Origin: Pomacea canaliculata
Lineage: Eukaryota; Mollusca; Gastropoda; Architaenioglossa; Ampullariidae
Reading direction: 5' to 3'
Length of the DNA stretch: 64,000 nt
Assembly (NCBI RefSeq): GCF_003073045.1
Contig: NC_037590.1
Coordinates: 1,762,016-1,826,015 of the forward strand
The notes under the pieces were generated by a model. That model made no database searches and was not told the origin of the DNA. It was given only the letters and a program-made list of their open reading frames with translations. A program made the position numbers and the translations under genes. This document shows, one piece after another, positions 14,001 through 22,260 of this stretch. Every line of letters begins with the position of its first letter. Position 1 is the first letter of the stretch.

Positions 14001-14201
14001 ACTCGCAACCCCAACTACATGCTGTCGCACTGCAAGCTGTCCTGCCAGGTGTGTGGACCGGTGTCCTCTCGGTTGTCCGCCTGTCAGGACCAGGACACCA
14101 GCGGCAACTGCGCCACCTGGGCTCAACTAGGGGAGTGCACCTCCAATCCGCGCTACATGAGGCTTTACTGCGCGAGGTCGTGTAACGCATGCACTGGATA
14201 A
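2002..14201 (+). CDS. Secreted astacin-family (M12A) metalloprotease with four ShK domains, 11 exons
   Basis: Exons: 2002-2034, 2252-2327, 8577-8679, 9306-9415, 10513-10633, 11189-11255, 11959-12162, 12509-12638, 12923-13069, 13382-13492, 13768-14201. All junctions are GT/AG, all phases agree, and the sum is 1536 nt (511 aa). Residues 1-20 look like a signal peptide, followed by a propeptide to about 90. The catalytic domain (about 91-281) opens with RRWTDRVVPYEI. It has the zinc motif HEVGHALGLNHEQTRPDRD at 176-194 with the three His and catalytic Glu177, and the Met-turn SIMHY near 231-235. A Cys-rich linker (282-330) follows, then four ShK six-Cys modules, one in exon 10 and three in exon 11. 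Astacins are extracellular zinc endopeptidases that digest matrix or process ligands; ShK tails are common in invertebrate members. No frame defect is seen. The least certain part is exon 1 (11 codons), chosen because it supplies a hydrophobic start in phase. Confidence 0.9.
3367..4339 (-). CDS. Putative coiled-coil protein, three-exon gene model nested antisense in astacin intron 2
   Basis: Exons on the minus strand are 4339-4277, 4134-4071 and 3815-3367. All have GT/AG junctions with matching phases and give about 189 aa from an ATG at 4333. The first coding part has QCYKKWRNK, reminiscent of a Myb/SANT or trihelix end. The middle is acidic. The C-terminal 100 residues are a Lys/Glu-rich heptad-like coil ending KNLEKQLKDM. 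I do not recognise the family. An ORF at 4634-4386 and a start-like segment at 5366-5160 could be upstream exons, but the frame just before the chosen ATG has a TGA. It may be a host gene or a Harbinger-type accessory Myb protein left by a transposon; no transposase is visible. Confidence 0.4.
4386..4634 (-). CDS. Possible upstream exon of the antisense coiled-coil gene
   Basis: An 82-codon minus-strand frame, moderately basic, with a Lys-rich segment (SLVKKNTEKKVQELQ). A donor-like AAG/GTAGTA lies within it near 4440. Its frame does not join cleanly to the next exon at 4339, so it may be untranslated, belong to another isoform, or be spurious. No domain recognised. Confidence 0.2.
   Translation of the reverse strand: MVHSVRYVCYAAWYQNSNVKKLISLVKKNTEKKVQELQIARDFWNKRMWIHFTLSAPAGDRKVVGGNHSSFKKLLAENIVCI
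5160..5366 (-). pseudogene. Start-like segment MADPARVRKSSRSKSEE with one in-frame TGA
   Basis: Reading from an ATG near 5366 on the minus strand gives a basic, Ser-rich N-terminus of 32 codons. A TGA follows, and then the same frame stays open through MDTKREKQAMKDVVSM to a possible donor near 5122. The context suggests the original 5' coding exon of the antisense gene at 3367-4339, now interrupted. It could also be a separate relic. Confidence 0.25.
5570..8379. mobile_element. Non-autonomous hAT-like DNA transposon, 2810 bp
   Basis: The left end is CAGGGCCGGCGCTAGG. The right end, read inward on the other strand, is CAGGCCCGGTTCTACC, so the terminal 9 bp match with one mismatch. Exact 8-bp target-site duplications CCTGCGCA lie at 5562-5569 and 8380-8387. 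Both terminal regions also carry the word GCGCCCTAGGC. An 8-bp duplication and CAGGG-type ends are typical of hAT elements. No transposase frame is recognisable inside, so it was probably mobilised in trans. It sits wholly within astacin intron 2. The perfect duplications suggest a fairly recent insertion. Confidence 0.85.
7900..8222. repeat. Direct duplication inside the hAT-like element
   Basis: A segment of about 110 bp at 7900-8012 recurs with divergence at 8107-8222. Shared words include GTTAGCTG, GTGCGCCCTG, ATAATG and CTACAAGC followed by GAGGAAAAG. The two copies are separated by a C-rich tract. Confidence 0.7.
8657..8781 (+). repeat. 44-bp tandem triplication spanning the exon 3 splice donor
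   Basis: Three copies begin at 8657, 8701 and 8745 with one internal base change (GCC/GCT). Each contains the last 23 bases of astacin exon 3 and the donor ATGTAAGTATAAAC. The first donor (GT at 8680) joins in phase to exon 4. The other two are identical in sequence. Confidence 0.95.
9654..9726 (+). tRNA. tRNA-Val (anticodon AAC)
   Basis: A 73-nt intact cloverleaf with GTTTCCG / CGGAAAC acceptor arms, box A TAGTGTAGTGG, anticodon loop CTAACAC and B box GGTTCGAGCCC. A run of T follows immediately as the Pol III terminator. It sits in the sense orientation in astacin intron 4. Confidence 0.95.
10199..10236 (+). repeat. (TCG/TCA)n trinucleotide microsatellite
   Basis: About twelve near-perfect trinucleotides, mostly TCG, within astacin intron 4 between the two tRNA genes. 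The open frames across it (poly-Asp on the opposite strand) are artefacts. Confidence 0.9.
10340..10412 (+). tRNA. tRNA-Val (anticodon CAC)
   Basis: A 73-nt intact cloverleaf with the same arms and box A as the neighbouring AAC gene. The anticodon loop is TTCACAC (CAC, Val) and the B box is GGTTCAAACCC. CTTTTG within 13 nt can serve as terminator. It lies 614 bp after the AAC gene in the same astacin intron and orientation, which suggests a local duplication followed by anticodon change. Confidence 0.95.
11531..11592 (+). repeat. AT-rich short tandem repeat (TTAGCATAA core)
   Basis: Five to six imperfect copies of AATTAGCATAACTTAGCAT-like units in astacin intron 6. Confidence 0.8.
12331..12495 (+). 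repeat. 34-bp minisatellite in astacin intron 7
   Basis: About five copies of a unit built from ACAGAGACACACTAATGCC plus CTAATGTAAATAGT, some missing GAG. It ends 13 bp before the acceptor of exon 8, so it occupies the branch-point region. Confidence 0.9.
13161..13228 (+). pseudogene. Degenerate tRNA-Val(CAC) copy
   Basis: A 68-nt stretch aligns to the CAC gene at 10340. The anticodon arm (TTTCACATG), GGAAGGTC, a B box-like GGTTCGACCCC and a 3' AGAAACA end are retained. The acceptor stem no longer pairs and the D arm has lost about five bases with box A. It lies in astacin intron 9. Confidence 0.75.
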
Positions 14202-14968
14202 TGGAGACTGACTGACAAAAGCTCTGATACTCTAATGTTCGCATTCTTACAACAATTTTTGTGAACCTGTCGTAATGTTAAGAAAGTGTAACCAGCATAA
14301 AAAATTAATTTTGACCTCCATTTGTCTACACTTATGTCTGTCCTCTATACCAAATGTTTTACAGGTGTGCAGTGTGTATTTTATATTCAGAACTATTTTA
14401 CAATAATATTGTTTGTCGCTTATTTAATCAAATTTTGTTGGCATGCTTTATATTAAAAATCTGGGTTTTTAAAAGCATCTCACACGTACCTGTTTGAAAA
14501 CAACTTAATTTTAGTGTAAATTTAAAGGCAAATTTGAAAAAAGAAAAATATTTTGTGAACAGAAATAATTCAGGCTGTCCTATGTATTATTGGGTGACAT
14601 CAAAAGAAATGCTGTGTGCGCGCGTGGACAACAATCACAGAAATCTGCCATGTTTAGGACAATCCAATGTAAGTGCGTGCCTGTATGTAAATGGAGTTCT
14701 GGCTGGCAGGTCAGCGGATTTAATAATGATTAAGACCTGAACTCTTACATGTACATATGAATGCCATGTTCCTCTTTTGTAATCTGTGTCTTGGCTCATT
14801 AAAAAACACAAGTTCTGTCACGTGGTGCGTTGGACTGTGTTTCTGCATGACTAAGACTGGGTTTGACATGTATGCTTGTGTGTAACTAGGGTCACAGCCG
14901 TGACCTCTGCTTGATTCTTTCAAGACAGTCAACCGAGTATCTTCTTCATACTGGTTAAACCTTATTCG
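14202..14968 (+). other. 3' flank of the astacin gene
   Basis: AT-rich DNA with no recognisable gene. An ATTAAA variant poly(A) signal at 14452-14457, about 250 nt after the stop, is the best candidate for transcript end. Confidence 0.4.
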
Positions 14969-15262
14969 CATGTATCACACATCTCATACACATGTAACAC
15001 ACATCTCATACACATGTAACACACATCTCACACACATCTTACCCACAGGTAACACACATCTTACCCACAGGTAACACACATCTTACCCACAGGTAACACA
15101 CATCTTACACACATGTAACACACATCTTACACACATCTTACACACAGGTAACACACATCTTACACACAGGTAACACACATCTTACACACATGTAGCACAC
15201 ATCTCACACACATCTTACACACAGGTAACACACACCACACTCATGTAACACACACACACAAT
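14969..15262 (+). repeat. 22-bp CA-rich minisatellite
   Basis: About 12 imperfect copies of a unit ACATGTAACACACATCTCAT-like, varying between ATGTAAC and AGGTAAC and between CTCATA, CTTACC and CTTACA. Confidence 0.9.
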
Positions 15263-15302
15263 GTTGCTCTTTTTCTGGATATTGTACGTTTGGCCGTTGT
15301 AC

Positions 15303-15440
15303 TACAATCAAAATCAAATCAAATCAAATCAGACATTATTGTCTGTCGAGGATACCCAAGACAGAAATTTTTCTTTTGCTCACAAGGGCAGGCATACATA
15401 CTCATACAGGCATTTACACACAGTTATATATATATAGCTA
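15303..15440 (-). mobile_element. 3' tail of a truncated non-LTR retroelement (candidate)
   Basis: On the minus strand the segment ends in repeated TTTGA units after GACAATAATGTCTGATT. This resembles 3' tails of many invertebrate LINE/SINE copies that end in short tandem words. No coding part is left. Confidence 0.4.
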
Positions 15441-16120
15441 TAGCTAAATACAAAAACGTAAAGCAAATCATTTGGGATGTGAGTTTATGTAATGCCATTC
15501 ATAAACAGGTTCACTTTAGAAAGAACAATTTTTTCAATACTGTGGCTGTCATATTTTGTATGTATTCACTTACAGTCTGGTCCTAGTTAACTATAAAGAT
15601 GAAAGTACAAAACTAATAACCCGAAATATGCGACATCTTTAGGGACAAGATGACGAAATAATACTGAAATAATCACAGAAAGCATAGTAACAATAGTTCT
15701 TATTAACTATGTCTGTAATGGACAACACCAAACGTCTGTAGACTTAATGTCAGGTGTAAACATCATCTCATAAACATCAGTGAGTAGCTTACTACTGCAC
15801 GTGTCTCCATGGTTGTCTGAACTTCGAACTTAGGAGGGTATCTATTTAAAAAAAACGACAAAGAAGAATGGGAAAAGACAATAAGAAATAAGAAAAATAG
15901 AAAATCTCTTTTTCTCTACTCACTTAACAATTTCTGGTATGTAAAGTCGATAAACGTTAAATTTTACGATCACAGTTCGGTTACTGTATTATCATTGTTG
16001 TTATTATTATCATTCCTTGAGTTATATTGCTGATGTCAAATCAGAAGGGCAAAGCGTCCTGTCATGATGTCATGTACATAAATAGACCCCAGGTAGCTGG
16101 GCTGCCCCTAACCTCCGGGG

Positions 16121-17062
16121 TTAGCGGATGACGTAAACAAAGCCCTGCTGACTCTGGGCGTTGCTGGCGGTGTGGTCGTTGCGGGAACACCCGGCGGCGT
16201 CAGCGCGCGTCAGCAAACGGTCCTCCGCCATCTTCATGTTGGTGGTGGGCGCGAAGTACATGGTGCGGCCGCTGTGGTAGGCGTGGGAGCTCTCATATTT
16301 GTACTCCCCACACCGTCTGCCCACATCGTTGGTGGCGCCCACACGGAGCAGAGTGTTCCTCGCCATCATCTTGTGGAGCTGGGCTTGAGTTCGTTGTTGT
16401 GTCCTCATGGTTCTCACTTGTTACAGACTGTGGAGGACGAGTTGTATAAATTATCTCATCTCGCGAACAATCACACAAAATAGTACACACACGCCTATAT
16501 ATACATAGCACATCCATACACACATACACACACTTAAGATTCCTTAAAGGAATATTACAAATATTATTTAGCTGGTGCGATTGGAAATAAAAATAGATTG
16601 TTTGTCCGAAGTTTCCTGATCACAAACAGACCCACTAACCCACCAGATCCACAGAAATGCAGACTGGCACGTGTGGCGTTTATTTACAATAATCCTTGTC
16701 ATCTGTCAACAAAGGACACAGAGAGCTGTGTGTTTGTGTGTGTGTGTGAATGTAGAGAGTGGGGACAGGAAGGCATGTAGAGAAATACACATGTAATGCA
16801 TGTAACAGCGATAATATGAATGCAAATGATTATTTGTTTTCATGGCATTTCAACCCTTCTTTTCCAGAAAAGCTGAACTCTGCATCACATATTGTTAATG
16901 TGTTAAAATGAGAGTAGGAGACGGACATCACACACCAGTGAATGAAGAGTACTTGGACTGTAAACCGTCCTTACCTTTCCTTGCGACTGGACTGTATTGT
17001 TGATATGAGTTGAGCTGTAGGTAGCCTCCCTCTGTGGCTGCCAGGTGTGTCTCTGGCTTTTA
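16121..17062 (-). CDS. Small permuted GIY-YIG-like protein A (95 aa); coding 16408-16121
   Basis: The minus-strand coding frame 16408-16121 gives 95 aa and is intact. A TATA-like TTTAAAAG at 17066-17057, a non-coding exon ending at 16975 (donor GTAAGG) and an acceptor at 16428 complete a two-exon gene. The protein has LRVGATNDVGRRCGEY at 21-36, MYFAPTTN followed by AEDRLL in the middle, and GFVYVIR at the C-terminus. These resemble the YIG strand with its Thr and Arg, the helix with catalytic Glu, and the GIY strand of GIY-YIG nucleases, but in the order 2-3-1. There is no signal peptide or membrane segment. The function is unknown; nuclease fold and permutation are inference from motifs only. 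Paralogues lie at 19123, 22899 and 29180. Confidence 0.7.
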
Positions 17063-17216
17063 AAGCCTGACAGCCGTCAGTCAAGTCTGTGGACCTCACG
17101 ATACCCGACTGTAGAGCTCGTCACACCATCCTCCGGGTCTCCCCGTTCCTCAGAAGCCACGCCCTCTTTCTCATGATTCGATGTTTACTGAGAAATGATT
17201 GGTTAATAGAAAGCAG

Positions 17217-17390
17217 CCTCGACACTTTCCTTTCTGTGAGAGAGAGAGGGAGAAGGAGCGCTCGCCAGCTAGAAAACGATTTTTCTGAGAAAAGACCAGT
17301 AAATAGCAAGAAGCTCGACACTTTCCTTTCTGCATGAGAGAGGGAGAGAGAGCCCACACCAGCTAAAAACCATTTTTCTGAGAAACGCAC
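17217..17390 (-). repeat. Two tandem ~93-bp units in the upstream region of gene A
   Basis: Each unit contains CGACACTTTCCTTTCTG, a GA-rich run and CCAGCTA followed by a TTTTTCTGAGAAA box. The unit recurs once upstream of gene B (20600-20660). Confidence 0.75.
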
Positions 17391-17402
17391 AGTTCTAGGG
17401 AA
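17283..17402 (-). promoter_or_regulatory. TTCN3-4GAA (STAT/GAS-like) sites upstream of gene A
   Basis: TTCTGAGAA at 17283-17291 and 17376-17384, and TTCTAGGGAA at 17393-17402, lie 220-340 bp upstream of the TATA box of gene A. TTCN3GAA and TTCN4GAA are STAT consensus forms. A related block upstream of gene B keeps TTCGCAGGAA (20673-20682), and TTCTGAGAA recurs at 25028-25036 on the gene D side. Function is inferred from motif and placement only. Confidence 0.4.
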
Positions 17403-17643
17403 GCAGCCTGCTGAGCTACACACTATTTTTTTCTTTGTCCCGCTCTTTGTCTTCCTACCCCCCATCTTTCATTCTCCTCTCTCCCTATCTATATGAATGA
17501 TTTGTTTCAAGGCTATGGATCTTGAATAGTTCAATTTAAGACATACATAAAGATAACCGTAAAAAGTTAATGATCAACATTCAAATATCAGTCCACACGT
17601 CCTTTGCTTTGTTAATCCACTAAGTATGCAGATCAGGCTAATT
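17334..17643 (-). repeat. Conserved upstream block, copy 1 (gene A)
   Basis: About 310 bp align with 20603-20923 upstream of gene B at roughly 90% or better. The right-hand 165 bp (from CTATCTATATGAATG to GGCTAAT) differ at about ten places. Both blocks have the same orientation relative to their minus-strand gene. Confidence 0.9.
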
Positions 17644-17939
17644 AAAATAACGAGTTCAAAATTGAAAAAAGTGTGAATGGCAAGTGTTTGTGTTATTGTG
17701 TGCGGTTTTCTACTCTGGTGCATGTGTAGCTGTCTGAATCCGGTAGAATGGGTAGATGATAATTATGTATGTGTGTTTTTGTGCAGTCATCGTCTGCTGT
17801 CTCACCCGTCTAAAGGTTACATTCTCTCATCGATAAGTGTTGTCTGTAACACTTCACTGGGGCTGTTTGAGCATCACAGCCGTTAGGTGTCAATTGATAA
17901 CAGGATGAGTCACGTGTTAATTAATTCAAGGCTTCTAGT

Positions 17940-18110
17940 AAGGCTAAATTCTTTGGGGTCCCAGGGACCCCTTCTTCAGATTTTTAAGGGGTCACTGTTC
18001 TTCGCCCAAATTTGAAGGGGACCCCATTGACGACAATTGAAGGAGTCCTCCAAACTTTTAATGCGTACTGTTCGCAATTTTTTGCGTAAGCAGAAGCCCT
18101 GTTAATTAAT
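17940..18110. repeat. Short palindromic interspersed repeat (candidate)
   Basis: Contains the inverted pair GGGGTCCC / GGGACCCC around 17957-17975 and further GGGGTC/GACCCC words. It looks like a small MITE-like or retroposed fragment, but ends and target duplication are not clear. Confidence 0.3.
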
Positions 18111-18284
18111 AACACGGCAACTGCAGCTGACAACATTTTCCTCGAGGAGGAGAAGCTGGTGCCTTGGGGTTAGTAGGGTTGCACCCTACTCCCTGACACT
18201 GGGGTTGATATCATGAAGAGGGCAGAGGGTTGACTACTACCTGAGCTGTTGATAAACAAACCCCCAAATACCTCCATCCCTCCC

Positions 18285-18675
18285 CAACACACACACACAC
18301 ATTACACACACAACCCCCCCCCCACACACACACACACACACAACCCACACACACAGACAAATCACACCCAAACACACACAACCCACACACACACACACAT
18401 ACAATACACACACATGCAATACACACACACAACCCCTCCCACACACACACATACAACACACACATACATGCAATACACACACACAGCCGACCACACACAC
18501 ATACAATACACACACATACAATACACACACAACCCCCTCCCATACACACACACACACAACCCACACACACATACAATACACACACACAACTCACACCCGA
18601 ACACACACAATCCACACACATACAATACACACACACAACTCACACACACATACAATACACACACAACACACACAA
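18285..18675 (+). repeat. Compound (CA)n low-complexity tract
   Basis: About 390 bp of ACACAC interrupted by ACCC, ATACA and ATGCA words, followed by a T-rich run to 18718. Long open frames on both strands here are repeat artefacts. Confidence 0.95.
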
Positions 18676-18841
18676 TACTCTTTCTTTCTTTGTTTTCTCT
18701 TTTTTTTTTTTTTTTTTCACATCACATCACCATGAGGGTGATGTCGTACAGATGTCAATGAACGAGTTTAAGTTCGGGTCCCTCTCACTCATTTCTTTAC
18801 TCATTCTCTAAAACTAGGCAAAATAGGACTGTTTCATGAAG

Positions 18842-20518
18842 TTTATTTCCAGAATTTGATGCAACAATGGTTTTAACTTCATTATTTTTTAGGCTTGAAA
18901 TACGCTGAGTACAAAGAAAGACAAATGACAGATGAAGTCTTATTCTGAGTGTTTACTGTGTGCACAAAAGTTACACATTTAGTAGGAATCTACTTATTTA
19001 AGAATTATTTATAGATATCCAGGATATTGTTTACAAGTTTTGTAATCGTGTCGGATTCCATGTTACAGTGAACGAAGAAAAGCTAAGAGTCGTTTATCAG
19101 CGCCATTGGTAAGACACGGAGTTTACAGGATGACATAAACATATCCTGGAGCTTCCGTATTGTTGCTGACATGTTGATCATTTTCAGGGCATGCCCCGAA
19201 TTGTTGGCATTTCTGGAGCAGCCTGGTTTCTTGCCACTTCATGTTCTGGGTGTCCGCATACAGCATCCAGCGATGATTGTATACTTGAGGATTTTCACGA
19301 CAGTACTGAGACTGTCGGTTCTGCAGGTCGACCGTAGAGCCCACCCGTATCGCGAGCTTCATCACGATCAGGTACTCTAAAAAATCGGTAGACACTTTCT
19401 GGGAATTCATTTTCTGGAAAAAGATAGTGATTTGAAATTATGTCTCTTTCTTTCTTTCTCTTCTTTTCTCTCTTTATTTCTCTCTTTCTCCCTTTCGCTC
19501 CCTCCTTCTCTTTCTTTTTCTTTCTCTGTTTTCTCTCTTTCTTTCTCTCGCTCTCGCTCGTTCGCTTTCTCACTTTCTCTCACTCTCTCTTTCTTTCTCC
19601 CTCTTTTTCTCTCTCTCTCTCTTTCTATTTCTCTCTTTCTATTTCTCTCTTTCTCTCTCTTCCTCATACAGTCTATTTTTGTCTGCAGTACAGACACATT
19701 ATCAAAAACCCTGTCATCTAATTATAATATTCAAAGAAGAATTCAATAATAGACCTCCTTTACTTTCATTCGCAAACAAATATGTCTTTTCATGGTTAGT
19801 GTCATTTAATTTAAACCTGACGGATAGTCTGTTGTAACTACTACACCAGCTAAGCTGATAGCTGGTGGTAGATGAAAAACCCACAACAACGGGTAGTTGA
19901 GATTGGGTGACTAACTTCCAACACTATTAAGTCTACAAAACACTTTCCAAAGAAGGCACGAAACAGATTAAAATCGCTTCTATAGCAAATATAAGAAAGC
20001 AAAGTTTTAAGCCACACGAAATAAGTGACAGCATCGTAAGAGGTAAATATGGAGTAGAAACGTGACCGATGATTTTTTTCCACTCAAGTATCGAAAACCG
20101 GTTACAAAAATGGACATTGTTCATGTCAGGCACAAACCATAAAACAGTACCAATACAAGATTGAAATGTTACCACAGTCTTTACAACCTGTCTCGTGATC
20201 ACTCTACTCACAATACACAGCTTAAAGCACATTCAAACATTCATCCCCCAAAGTCTCTTGCGCAAAACAATTTTTAAAATTTGCTTTCATCTCAAATAGT
20301 TTAGTTGAAAAGTATGTAATTTATTAAGTGCGTCCTCAAGTTGAAAAATCTTTGAGTCATTAATAAATTGAAATAATCTTACCTTGTAAAACAAGCGTGT
20401 AGACGAGTGCCTATGTAACCCAGTGGACAGTGGTAGGGTGTTGTATGATGTGAGATGTGAACTCTCTCCCAGTCACCCGGCGAGACGCATGACTACCCTT
20501 GTGACCTCCTCCTTTATA
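18842..20518 (-). CDS. Small permuted GIY-YIG-like protein B (95 aa); coding 19410-19123
   Basis: The minus-strand frame 19410-19123 gives 95 aa and is intact. The gene has a TATA box (TATAAA at 20518-20513), a non-coding exon of about 100 nt ending at 20383 with donor GTAAGA, an intron of about 970 bp, an acceptor at 19414, and a poly(A) signal AATAAA at 18847-18842. The protein has IRVGSTVDLQNRQSQY near 21-37, WMLYADTQNMK with QETRLLQKC, CPENDQHVSN, and GYVYVIL at the end. Invariant positions match proteins A, C and D. It is closest to D. The same GIY-YIG-like reading in permuted order applies; biochemical function is not known. The intron ends in a long purine-rich tract on this strand. 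Confidence 0.7.
19437..19668 (+). repeat. Polypyrimidine (CTTT/CTCT)n tract
   Basis: About 230 bp of almost pure C/T on +, purine-only on the transcribed strand of gene B, ending about 25 bp before its coding-exon acceptor. Open frames on both strands are compositional. Confidence 0.95.
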
Positions 20519-20602
20519 CACACCTCCTATGACTCAGCTACCTGCTTCATTCATCGCTGTTAACCAATGGCTGCCGAACACGCGTTTGGCGCCGAGGAGG
20601 AA

Positions 20603-20923
20603 GAGAGGGAGAGAGAGGGAGGTAAAGAGAGACCACACCAGCTAAAAAACGATTTTTCTGAAAAATGCAAAGTTCGCAGGAAGCAGCCTGCTGGGGTCCA
20701 CAATATTTTTTTCTTTGTCCCGTTCCTTGTCTTCCTACCCTCCACCTTTCCTTCTCCCGTCTCTCTCTATCTATATGAATGATTTGTTTCAAGACTCTGG
20801 ATCTTGAATAGTTCAATTTAAAGACATACATAAAAATGACCGTAAAAAAGTTAATGATCAACATTCAAATATCAGTCCACACGTGCTTTGCTTTGTTAAC
20901 CCACTAAGTATGCAGATCCGGCT
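20603..20923 (-). repeat. Conserved upstream block, copy 2 (gene B)
   Basis: Homologous to 17334-17643. It keeps TTCGCAGGAA at 20673-20682 while the TTCTGAGAA site has become TTCTGAAAA (20656-20664). It lies about 90-400 bp upstream of the TATA box of gene B. Confidence 0.9.
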
Positions 20924-21109
20924 AATATAAGAAAGCAATAATAAAGCGATAATATTATATCATTTAATCTCAGCAAAGGGCAAGGAGATTTTTTTAAATG
21001 AAAGAAAATTTAATAAATGAAAAGGAGAAAGTCAATTCTATATTACAAATGGTGGTAGAGTAATCAAAACATGCTTTTATTCACCTCGCCCTTTGTGAAG
21101 GAAGAATAA

Positions 21110-21860
21110 GCAAAGTAGTTAACGAATTACTAAAAAAAATAAATAGTAATCATAAAATATGTCATCAAAAGAGAGCGCAAGATGAATATGTACAAAACTA
21201 GTGGTTAGAACAGATATTTACAATGGTCCTAGAGTCGGGAAGTATCTCTCAGACTTGATTTTAAGAAGGTCTACTCAAGGAATAGGAATATTAAGTTCAA
21301 AGAAGTTCTAGTGTTATTGTAGGAAAATAGGAAAGTTAGTCTGGGAGACAGTATACCAGTAAGTATTTTATAAATGAAAATACATTTGTTGAATTTTAGT
21401 CTGTTGGTTAGGGAAAGGACGCACAAAGAGGTGAAATCATTTGACTGTGTTTTTGGTTTTAGTAAAACTACTGAATTTCTCGCATTTCAACAGTTGCTAG
21501 AGGTTTTATGGAACCTCCCACTTGCAGAGTACCAGAGGGTGGAGGTGCAGTCAAGGGTCGACTGAATATGAGTTGTATAAAAGAGTTTTCTCGCGTGAGG
21601 GTCTAGGAAAAGTTTGATTCTTGACAGCTTGAAGGTTTTTGTGTCAGAGATGTGGTGACTGTACTTCCAATATTTACTGAGTGCCGATAAGATACTTGGA
21701 AATAGGGTGGTTAAGTTTCTTTTTCTGTTTGGTTGTTAGAAGCAGACTTCAGTTTTCTGGAGGTTGAGTGACATGTGGTTTGAATCAGTCCAAGCCTGAA
21801 GCTCTTCGGTGCTCAGTTGTAGGAGGGAAGCAGGAGGCTCAGTCTGTTGTTGGGGTGGTA
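21110..21860 (-). mobile_element. Degenerate LINE fragment (RT C-terminal part and 3' end)
   Basis: Minus-strand frames read like the tail of a CR1/Jockey-type reverse transcriptase: LQAWTDSNHMSLNLQKTE from about 21800, then a later segment with LTNRLKFNKCIFIYKILTG near 21410-21370. Several stops and frame changes are present. The 3' half (about 21190-21480) is homologous to 57990-58450. Confidence 0.6.
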
Positions 21861-22260
21861 ATAATATCTTTCCTTTCTTTGACGGATAACCAGTGAGGTG
21901 GATGCAAAAGTGGGTTTTGCTGCATAGCTAGATAGATGGAGATGGACACACTGACGGTCATTCATAAATAAGGAGTCAATTGTATAAAAAGTACCCATCT
22001 AATCATACTAGTGACAATGTATCCTCGTGCGCGAGAAAAGTATATCCTTAAAGTGACCAGTATTAACCTATCCTCCCCTCCACCTCCTACACACTTTATA
22101 ATTGCAACTCTTACACAGTAACAGGTGTATCATTCGTATTGTGCAATCCATTTTCTTAACGAAAGTAGCGAGGGTGTGACTCCAGGAATCGAGATAGGAA
22201 ATGTAGGTCAATGGAATATTCACAGAGTGAATAGATTACTGGGAATTCTTAGTCGGCGAG
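21861..22260. other. Spacer between LINE fragment and gene C promoter
   Basis: No gene or repeat recognised. The right end is the promoter-proximal flank of gene C. Confidence 0.3.

Noticed and set aside
13617-14126. 169-codon minus-strand frame opposite the ShK exon
   Set aside because: It is the shadow of a Cys-rich, GC-rich coding exon; its frame has no conserved domain.
17121-17465. 114-codon minus-strand frame with a weaker counterpart at 20560-20745
   Set aside because: The shared part (GRKT, GTKKKI, FSEK) follows from the duplicated upstream block; the frame differs at both ends, includes the tandem 93-bp units and has no splice or promoter support. Regulatory DNA is the better reading.
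18211-18761. Long open frames on both strands (up to 170 codons)
   Set aside because: They are compositional artefacts of the (CA)n tract: Cys-Val or Thr-His repeats with no domain.
19407-19749. Arg/Glu-rich and Ser/Phe-rich frames near 100 codons
   Set aside because: They arise from the polypyrimidine tract in the intron of gene B.
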